Of a DNA stretch of 39,096 bases, positions 13,101 through 20,517 are shown one piece after another. Origin of the DNA: a virus; IMG/VR virus record IMGVR_UViG_3300032134_000008, positions 1 to 39,096 of that record; one strand, written 5' to 3'. Position 1 is the stretch's first letter. Every line of letters begins with the position of its first letter. The translations under genes were made by a program, and so were the position numbers. Under the pieces are notes generated by a model, which made no database searches, was not told where the DNA came from, and saw nothing but the letters and a program-made list of their open reading frames with translations.

Positions 13101-13536
13101 TCTACTGATTGAGAAACACGGAAAAGTCTGGAGGGTCTTCATCCCCATCCCTCCAGTACCCGCCTCTAGGCCTCGGTTTGCGGGGCGGGGGCGGGTGTAT
13201 TATGGGAAGAATTACACAGAATTTCGGAGACTCTCCGATTCCATTTTAGGATCGGCTGAGTTTCCTACGGAGTTCCCCCTTGAGGGTTCTCTTGCAGTAT
13301 CGGCTTCGTTCATTGTAACGAAACCTAAGACGAGTAAACGGACATCGCCTCGCGGTGATGTAGATAACTATTTTAAATCCTTGGACATACTCAACGCAGT
13401 CGTCTGGGGGGATGACGACCAGTTGGTATGGGCCAGCATGTCGAAAGAGTTTGGAGATAATCCGGGTATTAAATTGGAGGTGATGAAAGTTGAACGACTT
13501 CCTGAGACACGAGCCCTGCCCGAAATGTGGGTCTAG
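13033..13536 (+). CDS. RusA-like Holliday junction resolvase
   Basis: A RusA-superfamily nuclease, likely resolving branched DNA before packaging, the job done in T7 by gp3. Visible blocks: IPPVPASRPRFAGRGRVYY (the family's P..K.RPR..GR.Y), GDVDNYFKSLDILNAVVWGDDDQLV with the acidic residues that bind the metal, and a final strand IKLEVMKVE. The start is unsure: GTG 13033 (behind AAAAGGG) gives 167 residues; ATG 12982 is further upstream and no ATG lies between it and the conserved domain, which starts near 13120. Any of these overlaps the SSB gene. Palindrome copy 11 is in frame (FRRLSDS) after the YYGKNYTE block. Confidence 0.85.
   Translation: MAKRKKRSRRKSKRPTKTVSTSDLLIEKHGKVWRVFIPIPPVPASRPRFAGRGRVYYGKNYTEFRRLSDSILGSAEFPTEFPLEGSLAVSASFIVTKPKTSKRTSPRGDVDNYFKSLDILNAVVWGDDDQLVWASMSKEFGDNPGIKLEVMKVERLPETRALPEMWV
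13224..13238. repeat. 15-bp palindrome, copy 11 (centre C)
   Basis: Perfect copy in the RusA-like gene, read in a third frame as RRLSD; all three reading frames are therefore used among the coding copies. Confidence 0.95.
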
Positions 13537-15085
13537 GGACAACCTTGCGAGGTATGCTGACGGTCACGCTTACTGTTTCGGGTGTGACTATTACGAACAT
13601 GGAAATGGAACCAAACGAAAGGAGAACCACACAATGTCTGGATTAATTGGATATGAAGTAGTCCCTCTGAATCGAAGAGGGCTTGATGAGGCCACTTGTG
13701 AGAAGTGGAAGTATGGTGTCGGGATGTATGAAGGTCGCCCTGTTCAGGTCGCCAACTACTTCGACAACACAGGTAGCCCTGTAGCACAGAAACTTAGGTT
13801 TCAGGATAAGACTTTCATGTGGCTTGGAGATGCATCCAAGGCGGGGCTGTACGGCTCTCATCTTTGGAGGGACTCAGGAAAGATGGTGACAATCACTGAG
13901 GGAGAGGTAGATGCTCTCTCCGTATCTCAGGTGTTTAACCTCAAGTGGCCTGTTGTCTCTATTCCTAATGGAGCCAAATCTGCTTCAAAGATTATCGCTA
14001 AGAATCTGGATTGGTTGGAGTCTTTCGAGACGGTGGTTCTGTGCTTTGATCAGGATCAGCAGGGCCGTGAGGCAGCCATCGCGTCAGCCCAGCAGTTATC
14101 TCCCGGTAAGGTCAAGATTGTCACTAGCCTGCCTGAGAAGGACGCTAATGAGTGCCTGATGAGCGGCAGGGTCAAGGAGTTGATCGATGCTGTGTATGGG
14201 GCCAAATCCTTCCGCCCAGATGGTGTTGTACCCGGAGAAGAGGTCTGGGATCTGATCATCAACACCGAAAGGAAGAAATCAATACCCTACCCTTGGCCGG
14301 GACTCAATGATAAGTTGTATGGTATGCGGGGAGGAGAACTTGTGACCCTCACTGCTGGTACAGGTATTGGTAAGAGTAGTGTTGCTCGGGAATTGGCTTT
14401 ATATCTTCTTGAATTCAATCAACGGGTAGGTTACATCGCTCTTGAAGAGAGTATTCAGAAGACTGCTGAACACCTCATGGCTCTTTGGATGGGAGTACCC
14501 CTACCTCAATGGGATGCTCAAGGAATCACAGAGGAAAGGAAGAAGGAGGCCTTTGATAAAACTGCTGGTTCCGGTAATTTGGTTTTATATGATCACTGGG
14601 GTTCGATTGACCCCGCAAACCTACTGAATCGTGTAAGGTACATGGCGAGGGCGATGGAATGTAAGTACATCTTCCTCGATCACCTCTCAATTGTCGTCAG
14701 TGCTTTAGAGGCCGGAGATGAGCGTCGAATGATTGATAACACAATGACTCGACTTCGATCCTTGGTAGAGGAAACCAACACACATCTTGTATTGGTATCC
14801 CATCTACGAAGGCCTGACAGGGGGCACAGCCATGAAGAGGGCGGGGTTACGAGCCTCTCCCACCTCCGAGGCAGCCATGCCATCGCTCAACTGAGTGACT
14901 CTGTCATCGGCTGTGAGCGTGATCAGCAAGATGAGGGTACTTCCCGCCTTCTTACACTCCGTGTTCTCAAGAATCGATTTGCAGGCGAGACCGGAATAGC
15001 CACGACACTGGAATACAACAAGGATTCAGGTAGGTTACATGAGTGGATTACCCCCGAAGTTATCGACATCCCCGGAGTTGGCTAG
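13490..15085 (+). CDS. Primase-helicase (T7 gp4-like)
   Basis: A 531-residue replication enzyme: primase at the N-terminus, ring helicase at the C-terminus. The start is TTG 13490, the first possible codon after an in-frame stop, nine bases after GGAGG (13476-13480). The zinc site uses Cys10, Cys13, Cys29 and Cys32; the TOPRIM part has TITEGEVDALS and VVLCFDQDQQGREAA; the helicase has Walker A GTGIGKSS (290-297), IFLDHLSIV for Walker B, LVLVSHLRRP and KNRFAGETG. A second start, ATG 13634 (residue 49), has AAAGGAG nine bases upstream and would make a form lacking the zinc domain, as in T7 gp4B. It overlaps RusA by 47 bases. Confidence 0.96.
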   Translation: MNDFLRHEPCPKCGSRDNLARYADGHAYCFGCDYYEHGNGTKRKENHTMSGLIGYEVVPLNRRGLDEATCEKWKYGVGMYEGRPVQVANYFDNTGSPVAQKLRFQDKTFMWLGDASKAGLYGSHLWRDSGKMVTITEGEVDALSVSQVFNLKWPVVSIPNGAKSASKIIAKNLDWLESFETVVLCFDQDQQGREAAIASAQQLSPGKVKIVTSLPEKDANECLMSGRVKELIDAVYGAKSFRPDGVVPGEEVWDLIINTERKKSIPYPWPGLNDKLYGMRGGELVTLTAGTGIGKSSVARELALYLLEFNQRVGYIALEESIQKTAEHLMALWMGVPLPQWDAQGITEERKKEAFDKTAGSGNLVLYDHWGSIDPANLLNRVRYMARAMECKYIFLDHLSIVVSALEAGDERRMIDNTMTRLRSLVEETNTHLVLVSHLRRPDRGHSHEEGGVTSLSHLRGSHAIAQLSDSVIGCERDQQDEGTSRLLTLRVLKNRFAGETGIATTLEYNKDSGRLHEWITPEVIDIPGVG

Positions 15086-15350
15086 TAGTAAACCATCAGG
15101 CAGGCCGTGGGATCGGGGGTTTCTTCTCCAGAAGGAGTCCTCAGGAACTTGTCCGCTGACCTACAATGGAAGCCCTGTTCCGTGGAGGGAAATTGCTGAT
15201 TGGATTTCCGATGAAGAGGGTTATTTTGTGTGCGACCAGACAGTCAGGAACAATTTCAATGCTGTACTGGAACGATTGAAGGAAAAAATGCTAGCAGACC
15301 CCTACATAAGGGATTGGTTAGATGACAGGGACATGCTCCCAGAAGGATGA
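15039..15350 (+). CDS. Small protein, possible helix-turn-helix
   Basis: A 103-residue frame overlapping the end of the helicase gene by 47 bases. The conserved-looking part is PVPWREIADWISDEEGYFVCDQTVRNNFNAVLERLKEKM, which reads like a sigma-type helix-turn-helix (WREIADWI followed by CDQTVRNNFNAVLERLK). ATG 15039 is a usable start with AGGTAGG upstream; TTG 15078 is an alternative that avoids most of the overlap. The stop at 15348-15350 overlaps the polymerase leader. The role is unknown; DNA binding is an inference. Confidence 0.7.
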   Translation: MSGLPPKLSTSPELASSKPSGRPWDRGFLLQKESSGTCPLTYNGSPVPWREIADWISDEEGYFVCDQTVRNNFNAVLERLKEKMLADPYIRDWLDDRDMLPEG

Positions 15351-15353
15351 ACA

Positions 15354-17171
15354 TTGGGTACTATAATCTTCGACATTGAAACGAATGGTATTTCAGACTT
15401 TAGGACTCTCTTAGGTTTGAAGACTATTCATTGCATTGGGATGGCTACTCCAGATGGCGAGCCAGAACTCGTTCCTATCGATGAGGCTTTAGAACGTCTG
15501 CGGCTCGCTGACGTTATCGTGGGGCACAACATACAGGACTTCGATGTCAGGGCCATACAGAGGCTTCACCCCGACTGGGCTCCTGAGGGAGTCATCAGGG
15601 ACACGTTGATCATGTCAAGGATGCTGTGGCCGGATGTTCAGAACGAAGACTGGCAGACTCCTGAGTTTCCACGACACTTGGTCGGTAAGTACTCTTTGAA
15701 ATCTTGGGGTGTACGTCTCGGTATTCTTAAAGGTGAATTCGGAGAGTCTCCGAATTGTGATTGGGAGGAGTACACAGAGGAGATGGGTACATATTGCCTT
15801 CAGGACGTTCGGGTCACTCAGGCTCTGTGGGCTAAGATTCAAGCGGAGGAACCCGCCGACCACCCTACGATACTGGAACACGAGTTCGCGGCCATCGTCT
15901 CTCAACAAGAGAGAAACGGATTCGCTTTCGACGCAAACGCGGCTAGAGAACTTGTTTCCACGTTGTCAGGTGAGCAGCAGGAGTTGAAGAAGAGACTACG
16001 AAACGAATTCCCTGCCCAGAGAATTCCAATGAAGACTCCCTCCTATTATCAAGATCCGATCACGGGGGAGAAGGCAGACAGGAAGAAGTTGTTTCCTACA
16101 GCCACCCGAGGGCGGCTCCTCAACGGTCCTCTAAGGTTCAAAGAGGTTCCGTTCAACCCCGGCTCTCGTACTCAGATTGCGAAAGTTCTAAGTGATAAGT
16201 ACGAGTGGGTTCCTGAAGAGTTTACTCCTGACGGACGACCCAAAGTAGATGAGAAGATTCTTAGAAGTCTTGAATATCCAGAGGCTGACTTACTTGTATC
16301 GTATTTGACGATAAGTAAAAGGATAGGACAGATATCTGATGGCAAGGGGTCTTGGCTCAGGGCTGAAGAGAGTGGCCGGATACATGGAAGGGTGAACTCC
16401 TGTGGGGCGGTAACAGGGAGGTGTACTCACAGTAGTCCTAACATGGCTCAAGTGCCTAGGGTTGGGGCTCCTTGGGGCAGAGAGTGCCGTAGTCTCTTTG
16501 TGGCTCCTCAGGGCTACGCCTTGGTAGGGATCGATGCGAGTGGCTTAGAGTTGAGATGCTTGGCTCACTACACAGCACCCTTCGATGGTGGGCACTACAC
16601 TGAAGTAATTCTTCACGGCGATATTCACGAGGCTAACAGGATCGCTGCTGGTCTTCCTGATCGTGACAAATCTAAGACCTTCATCTACGCCCTCCTTTAT
16701 GGTGCTGGCAATACTAAGATCGGCTCAATTGTTGGGGGAGGGTTCACTGAAGGGAAAGCCCTGAAGGAGAAGTTCTACAAGAAGATGTCTTCCCTGAAGA
16801 AGATTCAAGACGGTGTCCAGTATCGACTTAAGACTCAGGACTTCCTTGTCGGGATTGATGGTCGGCAACTTAAAATACGATCGCCTCATAGTGCGTTGAA
16901 TACTCTGTTACAATCCGCTGGTGCAATTGTTATGAAGGAAGCAACGTGTATCCTTCACAGGCTGATCAAGGAGGAGGGTTGGACAGACGCAGATGTGCTT
17001 CAAGTAGCGCACATCCACGACGAGATCCAACTACAGGTTCGTGAAGAAATCGCTGACCATGTCGGGCGGCTTTCAGTACAAGCCATACGCGATGCCGGAG
17101 AGGTGCTTGGTTTCCGCTGCCCACTCGACGGTGAGTACAAAATCGGACGAAACTGGGCTGAAACCCACTGA
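15354..17171 (+). CDS. DNA polymerase, family A (T7 gp5-like)
   Basis: A 605-residue replicative polymerase with proofreading. The start is TTG 15354, six bases after AGAAGGA (15341-15347); no ATG is available in frame. Exonuclease residues: Asp7/Glu9 (IIFDIETNG), GHNIQDFD (57-64) and Asp151 (YCLQDVRVTQ). Polymerase motifs: Asp394 in GIDASGLELRCLAH, Tyr445 in KTFIYALLYGAG (position 762 of E. coli PolA), and Asp556 in VAHIHDEIQLQV. It is about 100 residues shorter than T7 gp5, partly where T7 has its thioredoxin-binding insert. Palindrome copy 12 is in frame at residues 129-134 (KGEFGESPNCDW) in a loop of the exonuclease domain. Confidence 0.97.
   Translation: MGTIIFDIETNGISDFRTLLGLKTIHCIGMATPDGEPELVPIDEALERLRLADVIVGHNIQDFDVRAIQRLHPDWAPEGVIRDTLIMSRMLWPDVQNEDWQTPEFPRHLVGKYSLKSWGVRLGILKGEFGESPNCDWEEYTEEMGTYCLQDVRVTQALWAKIQAEEPADHPTILEHEFAAIVSQQERNGFAFDANAARELVSTLSGEQQELKKRLRNEFPAQRIPMKTPSYYQDPITGEKADRKKLFPTATRGRLLNGPLRFKEVPFNPGSRTQIAKVLSDKYEWVPEEFTPDGRPKVDEKILRSLEYPEADLLVSYLTISKRIGQISDGKGSWLRAEESGRIHGRVNSCGAVTGRCTHSSPNMAQVPRVGAPWGRECRSLFVAPQGYALVGIDASGLELRCLAHYTAPFDGGHYTEVILHGDIHEANRIAAGLPDRDKSKTFIYALLYGAGNTKIGSIVGGGFTEGKALKEKFYKKMSSLKKIQDGVQYRLKTQDFLVGIDGRQLKIRSPHSALNTLLQSAGAIVMKEATCILHRLIKEEGWTDADVLQVAHIHDEIQLQVREEIADHVGRLSVQAIRDAGEVLGFRCPLDGEYKIGRNWAETH
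15739..15753. repeat. 15-bp palindrome, copy 12 (centre G)
   Basis: Perfect copy with symmetry of 10 bases on each side (15736-15756), in frame in the DNA polymerase gene, read FGESPN. It is the last copy in the window. Confidence 0.95.
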
Positions 17172-17517
17172 CGCTGCGTGGGTCGCTGGTCTCATAGATG
17201 GCGAAGCCTGCTTCACCTTCCACAATACCCCCTGTATTTCAATAGACTCAACCTCCCCCAATGTTCTTGAGGAGGTCTACAGGCTGTTCGGCGGTAGGTG
17301 CAGCCCGGTGAACCGTAGAACCTCCATAGGTCGCCCCGTTTTTAGGTGGAGGATCTATGGAGGAAATGCCATACAGGTATGTAAAATCACATACGAGTAC
17401 CTTAAAGACAAGAAGGAGCAGGCTGCTCTTCTTTCCTGTGTGTACAAGTATCCACCAAGATCATCGATGAGGGAAGCGTTGATCAAGCGGATCACAGAAC
17501 TTAAAAGGATTATATAG
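17092..17517 (+). CDS. LAGLIDADG-type homing endonuclease-like protein
   Basis: A protein with one LAGLIDADG motif, AAWVAGLIDGEACFTF (residues about 28-43 from ATG 17092), followed by SIDSTSPNVLEEVYRLFGGR, FRWRIYGGNAIQVC and EALIKRITELKRI, the usual order in single-motif members, which cut DNA as dimers. Homology begins around base 17145, so the start is unsure: ATG 17092, GTG 17128 or GTG 17041, none with a good ribosome site. It begins inside the polymerase gene in another frame. Free-standing homing enzymes beside polymerase genes are a known theme; the intron or intein they spread is not seen here. Confidence 0.72.
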   Translation: MPERCLVSAAHSTVSTKSDETGLKPTDAAWVAGLIDGEACFTFHNTPCISIDSTSPNVLEEVYRLFGGRCSPVNRRTSIGRPVFRWRIYGGNAIQVCKITYEYLKDKKEQAALLSCVYKYPPRSSMREALIKRITELKRII

Positions 17518-17735
17518 TGGTCGATTTACAGTTCGTACAATCAGAAGACATGCTTAAAGAGTTACGGACTCGATTTGATGAGATGATATTTCTAGGGGCT
17601 GCTCAACGGACTAGGCAGACCGAAGACCTTACCGTGTCTTTCTCTGGCTCTTACCACGCCTGTGTAGGGCTGGTGGAGTTAGGAAGACTCGCAATCCAGT
17701 CAGGAGGATCGGCAGATGAGAACTATACTGATTGA
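17517..17735 (+). CDS. Small protein of unknown function
   Basis: A 72-residue protein starting at GTG 17517, seven bases after AAAAGGA and sharing a base with the previous stop (TAGTG). The first half is a charged helix (SEDMLKELRTRFDEMIF), and the second half is small-residue-rich (VSFSGSYHACVGLVELGRLAIQS). No family is recognised. It overlaps the exonuclease start by 20 bases and contains its ribosome site. Confidence 0.68.
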   Translation: MVDLQFVQSEDMLKELRTRFDEMIFLGAAQRTRQTEDLTVSFSGSYHACVGLVELGRLAIQSGGSADENYTD

Positions 17736-18456
17736 TGGTGACATCGTTCTCTATGAGGTAACAACCAAATGCGAAACACCCATCCACTGGGGTGATGATC
17801 TGTGGACACTTCATTCAGACTTCAAGGAAGCCTCCCAAAGGTTTGATTGTTGGATCTCAGATGCAGTCTCCAGACTTGAGGCCGACAAGGTTATAGTAGC
17901 CATATCTGGGAATGAGAACTGGAGGAAGATTGTTCTCCCCACATATAAGAGCAATAGGAAGGCCATTCGTAAACCTCTCGCATTCTACGAACTTAAGCAG
18001 TATTGCAGAGATGTCTACAAGACGTTTGAAATCAACGATTTAGAGGCTGATGATGTTCTTGGGCTGCTTGCTGGGTCGCCGGGATTGGGCAGAATCAAGG
18101 GTGAGAAGATTGTTGTCACTATAGACAAGGATTTGAAGACCATCCCCGGTCTCCACTACAACCCCGGCCACCCTAAGAAGGGCATCATAGAAGTCAATGA
18201 AGAGGAGGCTAACTATAACCACCTCCTACAGACCCTCACAGGGGACGCTGTCGATGGGTATTCAGGATGCCCCGGAGTCGGCCCTGTAAGGGCTCAGAAA
18301 GTGCTAGAGACCCCCTGCTGGGAGTCAGTGGTGGGGGCTTACGAGCATGCGGGGCTCACAGAAGAGGACGCTCTGACCCAAGCGAGGGTCGCTAGAATCC
18401 TTAGGTGGGGAGAATACAACGTCAGTAAGAAAAAAGTGAGGCTGTGGAGCCCATAA
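17716..18456 (+). CDS. 5'-3' exonuclease (T7 gp6-like, FEN/PIN fold)
   Basis: A 246-residue nuclease that removes RNA primers and degrades host DNA in T7-type phages. ATG 17716 follows GGAGG (17703-17707) by eight bases. Metal-binding residues are in place: Asp7/Asp9 (LIDGDIVLY), Glu110, Asp112 and Asp113 (LEADDVLG), Asp137/Asp139 (TIDKDLK) and Asp177/Asp180 (LTGDAVDG). YKSNRKAIRKP (77-87) is the basic arch region and GCPGVGPVRAQKVL (184-197) the helix-three-turn-helix that grips the duplex. It is the last gene of the replication block. Confidence 0.93.
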   Translation: MRTILIDGDIVLYEVTTKCETPIHWGDDLWTLHSDFKEASQRFDCWISDAVSRLEADKVIVAISGNENWRKIVLPTYKSNRKAIRKPLAFYELKQYCRDVYKTFEINDLEADDVLGLLAGSPGLGRIKGEKIVVTIDKDLKTIPGLHYNPGHPKKGIIEVNEEEANYNHLLQTLTGDAVDGYSGCPGVGPVRAQKVLETPCWESVVGAYEHAGLTEEDALTQARVARILRWGEYNVSKKKVRLWSP

Positions 18457-18502
18457 ACGCTCTAACCTCCTACACTGCAACTGTTTATCGTTAAGTTAAG
18501 TC

Positions 18503-18523
18503 GTAAAAGGATGACTATACGGA
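18503..18523 (+). promoter_or_regulatory. Candidate phage RNA polymerase promoter before the head genes
   Basis: The stretch up to GGATGACTATACGGA matches the T7 consensus at about 13 of 21 aligned positions, best at ACTATA-GGA around the start site. It lies in the 67-base gap between replication and head genes, where T7 has a promoter. Without further clear copies in the window this stays weak. Confidence 0.35.
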
Positions 18524-18724
18524 ATGAAAAAAAATAAAACAATGTTTCCGGGTATTCCTGAAGACCTCCTTAGGGAGTTAAATGACAGGTGGCCGGAAAT
18601 GTGCGCAGACATTCAGTGGGACGAAAAGACCGTCTGGTATTCTTCTGGACAGCGGTCAGTAGTCCGATTTCTAAACCAGATTTTCAAAGAACAACGAGAA
18701 ATACAACTCGGGAACAAGGAGTAA
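18524..18724 (+). CDS. Conserved small protein before the portal gene
   Basis: A 66-residue protein. The pattern GIPEDLLRELNDRWPEMCADIQWDEKTVWYSSGQRSVVRFLNQIFKEQRE belongs to a short family repeatedly found just ahead of the portal gene in T7-like phages. It is probably helical; the function is not known to me. ATG 18524 is preceded by ATACGGA; the better AAAAGG is 13 bases away. Confidence 0.75.
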   Translation: MKKNKTMFPGIPEDLLRELNDRWPEMCADIQWDEKTVWYSSGQRSVVRFLNQIFKEQREIQLGNKE

Positions 18725-18727
18725 GTT

Positions 18728-18970
18728 ATGTGTGTAGGCGGAAGCAACAGGGGCGATGCCCCAACCCCAGAACCAGCACCAATACCACCACCACCCCCAC
18801 CTCCTATGACATTGGCTGCTCAACCCATACTGCCAAAGAATCCTGAAGAGAAGAAAGGACAGAAGAGGGTGGTGACAGCGGCTGAGAGGCGACGAAGGGC
18901 TGCTGGCGGCGTTACAGGGAAGCGGAAACTTACCATCGGATATGGTGGCGGCTCTGGAGTTGCTACTTAA
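18728..18970 (+). CDS. Pro-rich small protein before the portal gene
   Basis: An 80-residue protein starting MCVGGSN at ATG 18728 behind GGAGTAAG. It has a Pro-rich stretch with seven prolines in a row (residues about 20-26), a basic helix (TAAERRRRAAGG) and a Gly-rich end (LTIGYGGGSG). No enzyme motif. The MC-G start and low-complexity body resemble the 111-residue protein at 38687. Coupled to the portal gene by TAATG. It may be a minor head or assembly factor. Confidence 0.7.
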   Translation: MCVGGSNRGDAPTPEPAPIPPPPPPPMTLAAQPILPKNPEEKKGQKRVVTAAERRRRAAGGVTGKRKLTIGYGGGSGVAT

Positions 18971-20517
18971 TGCACGACCAAGGAACAATCGCTACTCTGT
19001 ATTCCTCACTGGAAACTCAGCGATCTTCATATCTCGAACGGGGTAGAAACTCTTCCCGTTTGACTATTCCCACAATTCTTCCAGATGATATGACCTCTGG
19101 ACATCAGAAGTTCCCGACCCCATATCAATCTGTCGGCGCACGGGGGGTAAATAACCTAGCCTCTGCTCTCTTATTGAGTCTGTTACCCCCCAATGCCCCC
19201 TTCTTCAGGCTTGTGTTGGACGAGGCGGAGTCAAGGAAGATGGATGCGTTAGACCCCCGCATTAAAACAGAGGTTGAGAAATCCTTGGCTGACATTGAGC
19301 GTGCGGTATCTAGGGAGATTGAAGTAAACAGTATCCGTGTTGGTGCGTTTGAAGCAATCAAGCATCTTATTGTCACTGGAAATGCACTTCTTTACCTCCC
19401 TGATGCGGGCTCAATGAGGGTTATTCACTTAAATCGCTATGTGGTTAAGAGAGACCCGATGGGCACTCCTAACTGCATCATTATCAAAGAGAATATATCT
19501 CCCGCAGTCCTCCCTGATGAACTCAGGGAATATGTAAAGTCGAAATTGGCGGACTACGAGGACACGGTTGAGATATACACAAAGCAAGAAATCATAAATA
19601 ATGACAAGGTAATGGTGATTCAGGAGTGCCAAGGTCGTGTCATCGAAGAAACCAAAAAGATATACCCACTAGAACGGGCTCCATTCATCGCTCTAAGGAT
19701 GATGCGTGTGGATGGGGAATCCTACGGTCGTGGGTATGTCGAGCAATATTACGGAGATTTACAGAGCCTAGAGGGGCTTACTAAGGCCATAGTTGAAGGA
19801 GCAGCAGCCTCTTCTAAGGTTCTGTTTCTTGTCAATCCTAACGGGACCACGAGAGCAAAGACTCTTGCGGAGTCCCCAAACGGAGCAATCAGGGAGGGAT
19901 CAGCAGCAGATGTTAGTGTTCTACAAAGTAACAAAGCGTCGGACTTTGGGGTCGCTCTTAATGCGATGCAGCAAATTAACGATCGTCTCTCGTATGCCTT
20001 CCTCCTTACAGAGTCAACTATTCGTAATGCGGATCGTGTCACTGCCGAAGAAGTAAGACTTGTCACCCTCAGTATTGAGCGTCAGTTGGGTGGAATTTAC
20101 TCGGTATTAAGTCAAGAATTCCAGTTGCCACTTGTCCGGCGGCTGATGGATATCATGGCTAAGAAGAAGAAACTACCCAAGATTCCTGCGGATAAGGTAA
20201 CTCCAACCATTATTACTGGGATTGAGGCTCTGGGACGCGGTAGCGATCTTAATCGACTTGATATTTATCTCTCTGGTATCGCACAAATTCTTGGTCCCGA
20301 GGCTCTTGGACAGTATATTAACATGAAAGAATATATGACTCGACGAGCGTTAGCCCTCGGTATTGAAACAGAAGGCCTCGTCAAGTCCGACGAACAGATG
20401 CAGGCAGAGATGCAACAGCAACAACAGCAGCAGATGGCACAACAGGTTGCCCCTAATGCAATAAATGCAGCATCTGGCATGATGCAACAACAGATGGAGT
20501 CAGCGGCAAATGGCTAA
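18970..20517 (+). CDS. Portal (head-tail connector) protein
   Basis: A 515-residue protein (T7 gp8 has 536) that forms the ring at the head vertex through which DNA passes. The N-terminus is typical: LETQRSSYLERGRNSSRLTIPTI, then PTPYQSVGARGVNNLASALLLSLLPPNAPFFRL; the middle has GRGYVEQYYGDLQSLEGLTKAIVEGAAASSKVLFLVN, and the later part DRVTAEEVRLVTLSIERQLGGIYS. The C-terminus ends in a Gln-rich run (seven Gln near residue 480) and Met/Gln-rich tail. It overlaps the scaffold gene by eight bases. Confidence 0.96.
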   Translation: MHDQGTIATLYSSLETQRSSYLERGRNSSRLTIPTILPDDMTSGHQKFPTPYQSVGARGVNNLASALLLSLLPPNAPFFRLVLDEAESRKMDALDPRIKTEVEKSLADIERAVSREIEVNSIRVGAFEAIKHLIVTGNALLYLPDAGSMRVIHLNRYVVKRDPMGTPNCIIIKENISPAVLPDELREYVKSKLADYEDTVEIYTKQEIINNDKVMVIQECQGRVIEETKKIYPLERAPFIALRMMRVDGESYGRGYVEQYYGDLQSLEGLTKAIVEGAAASSKVLFLVNPNGTTRAKTLAESPNGAIREGSAADVSVLQSNKASDFGVALNAMQQINDRLSYAFLLTESTIRNADRVTAEEVRLVTLSIERQLGGIYSVLSQEFQLPLVRRLMDIMAKKKKLPKIPADKVTPTIITGIEALGRGSDLNRLDIYLSGIAQILGPEALGQYINMKEYMTRRALALGIETEGLVKSDEQMQAEMQQQQQQQMAQQVAPNAINAASGMMQQQMESAANG

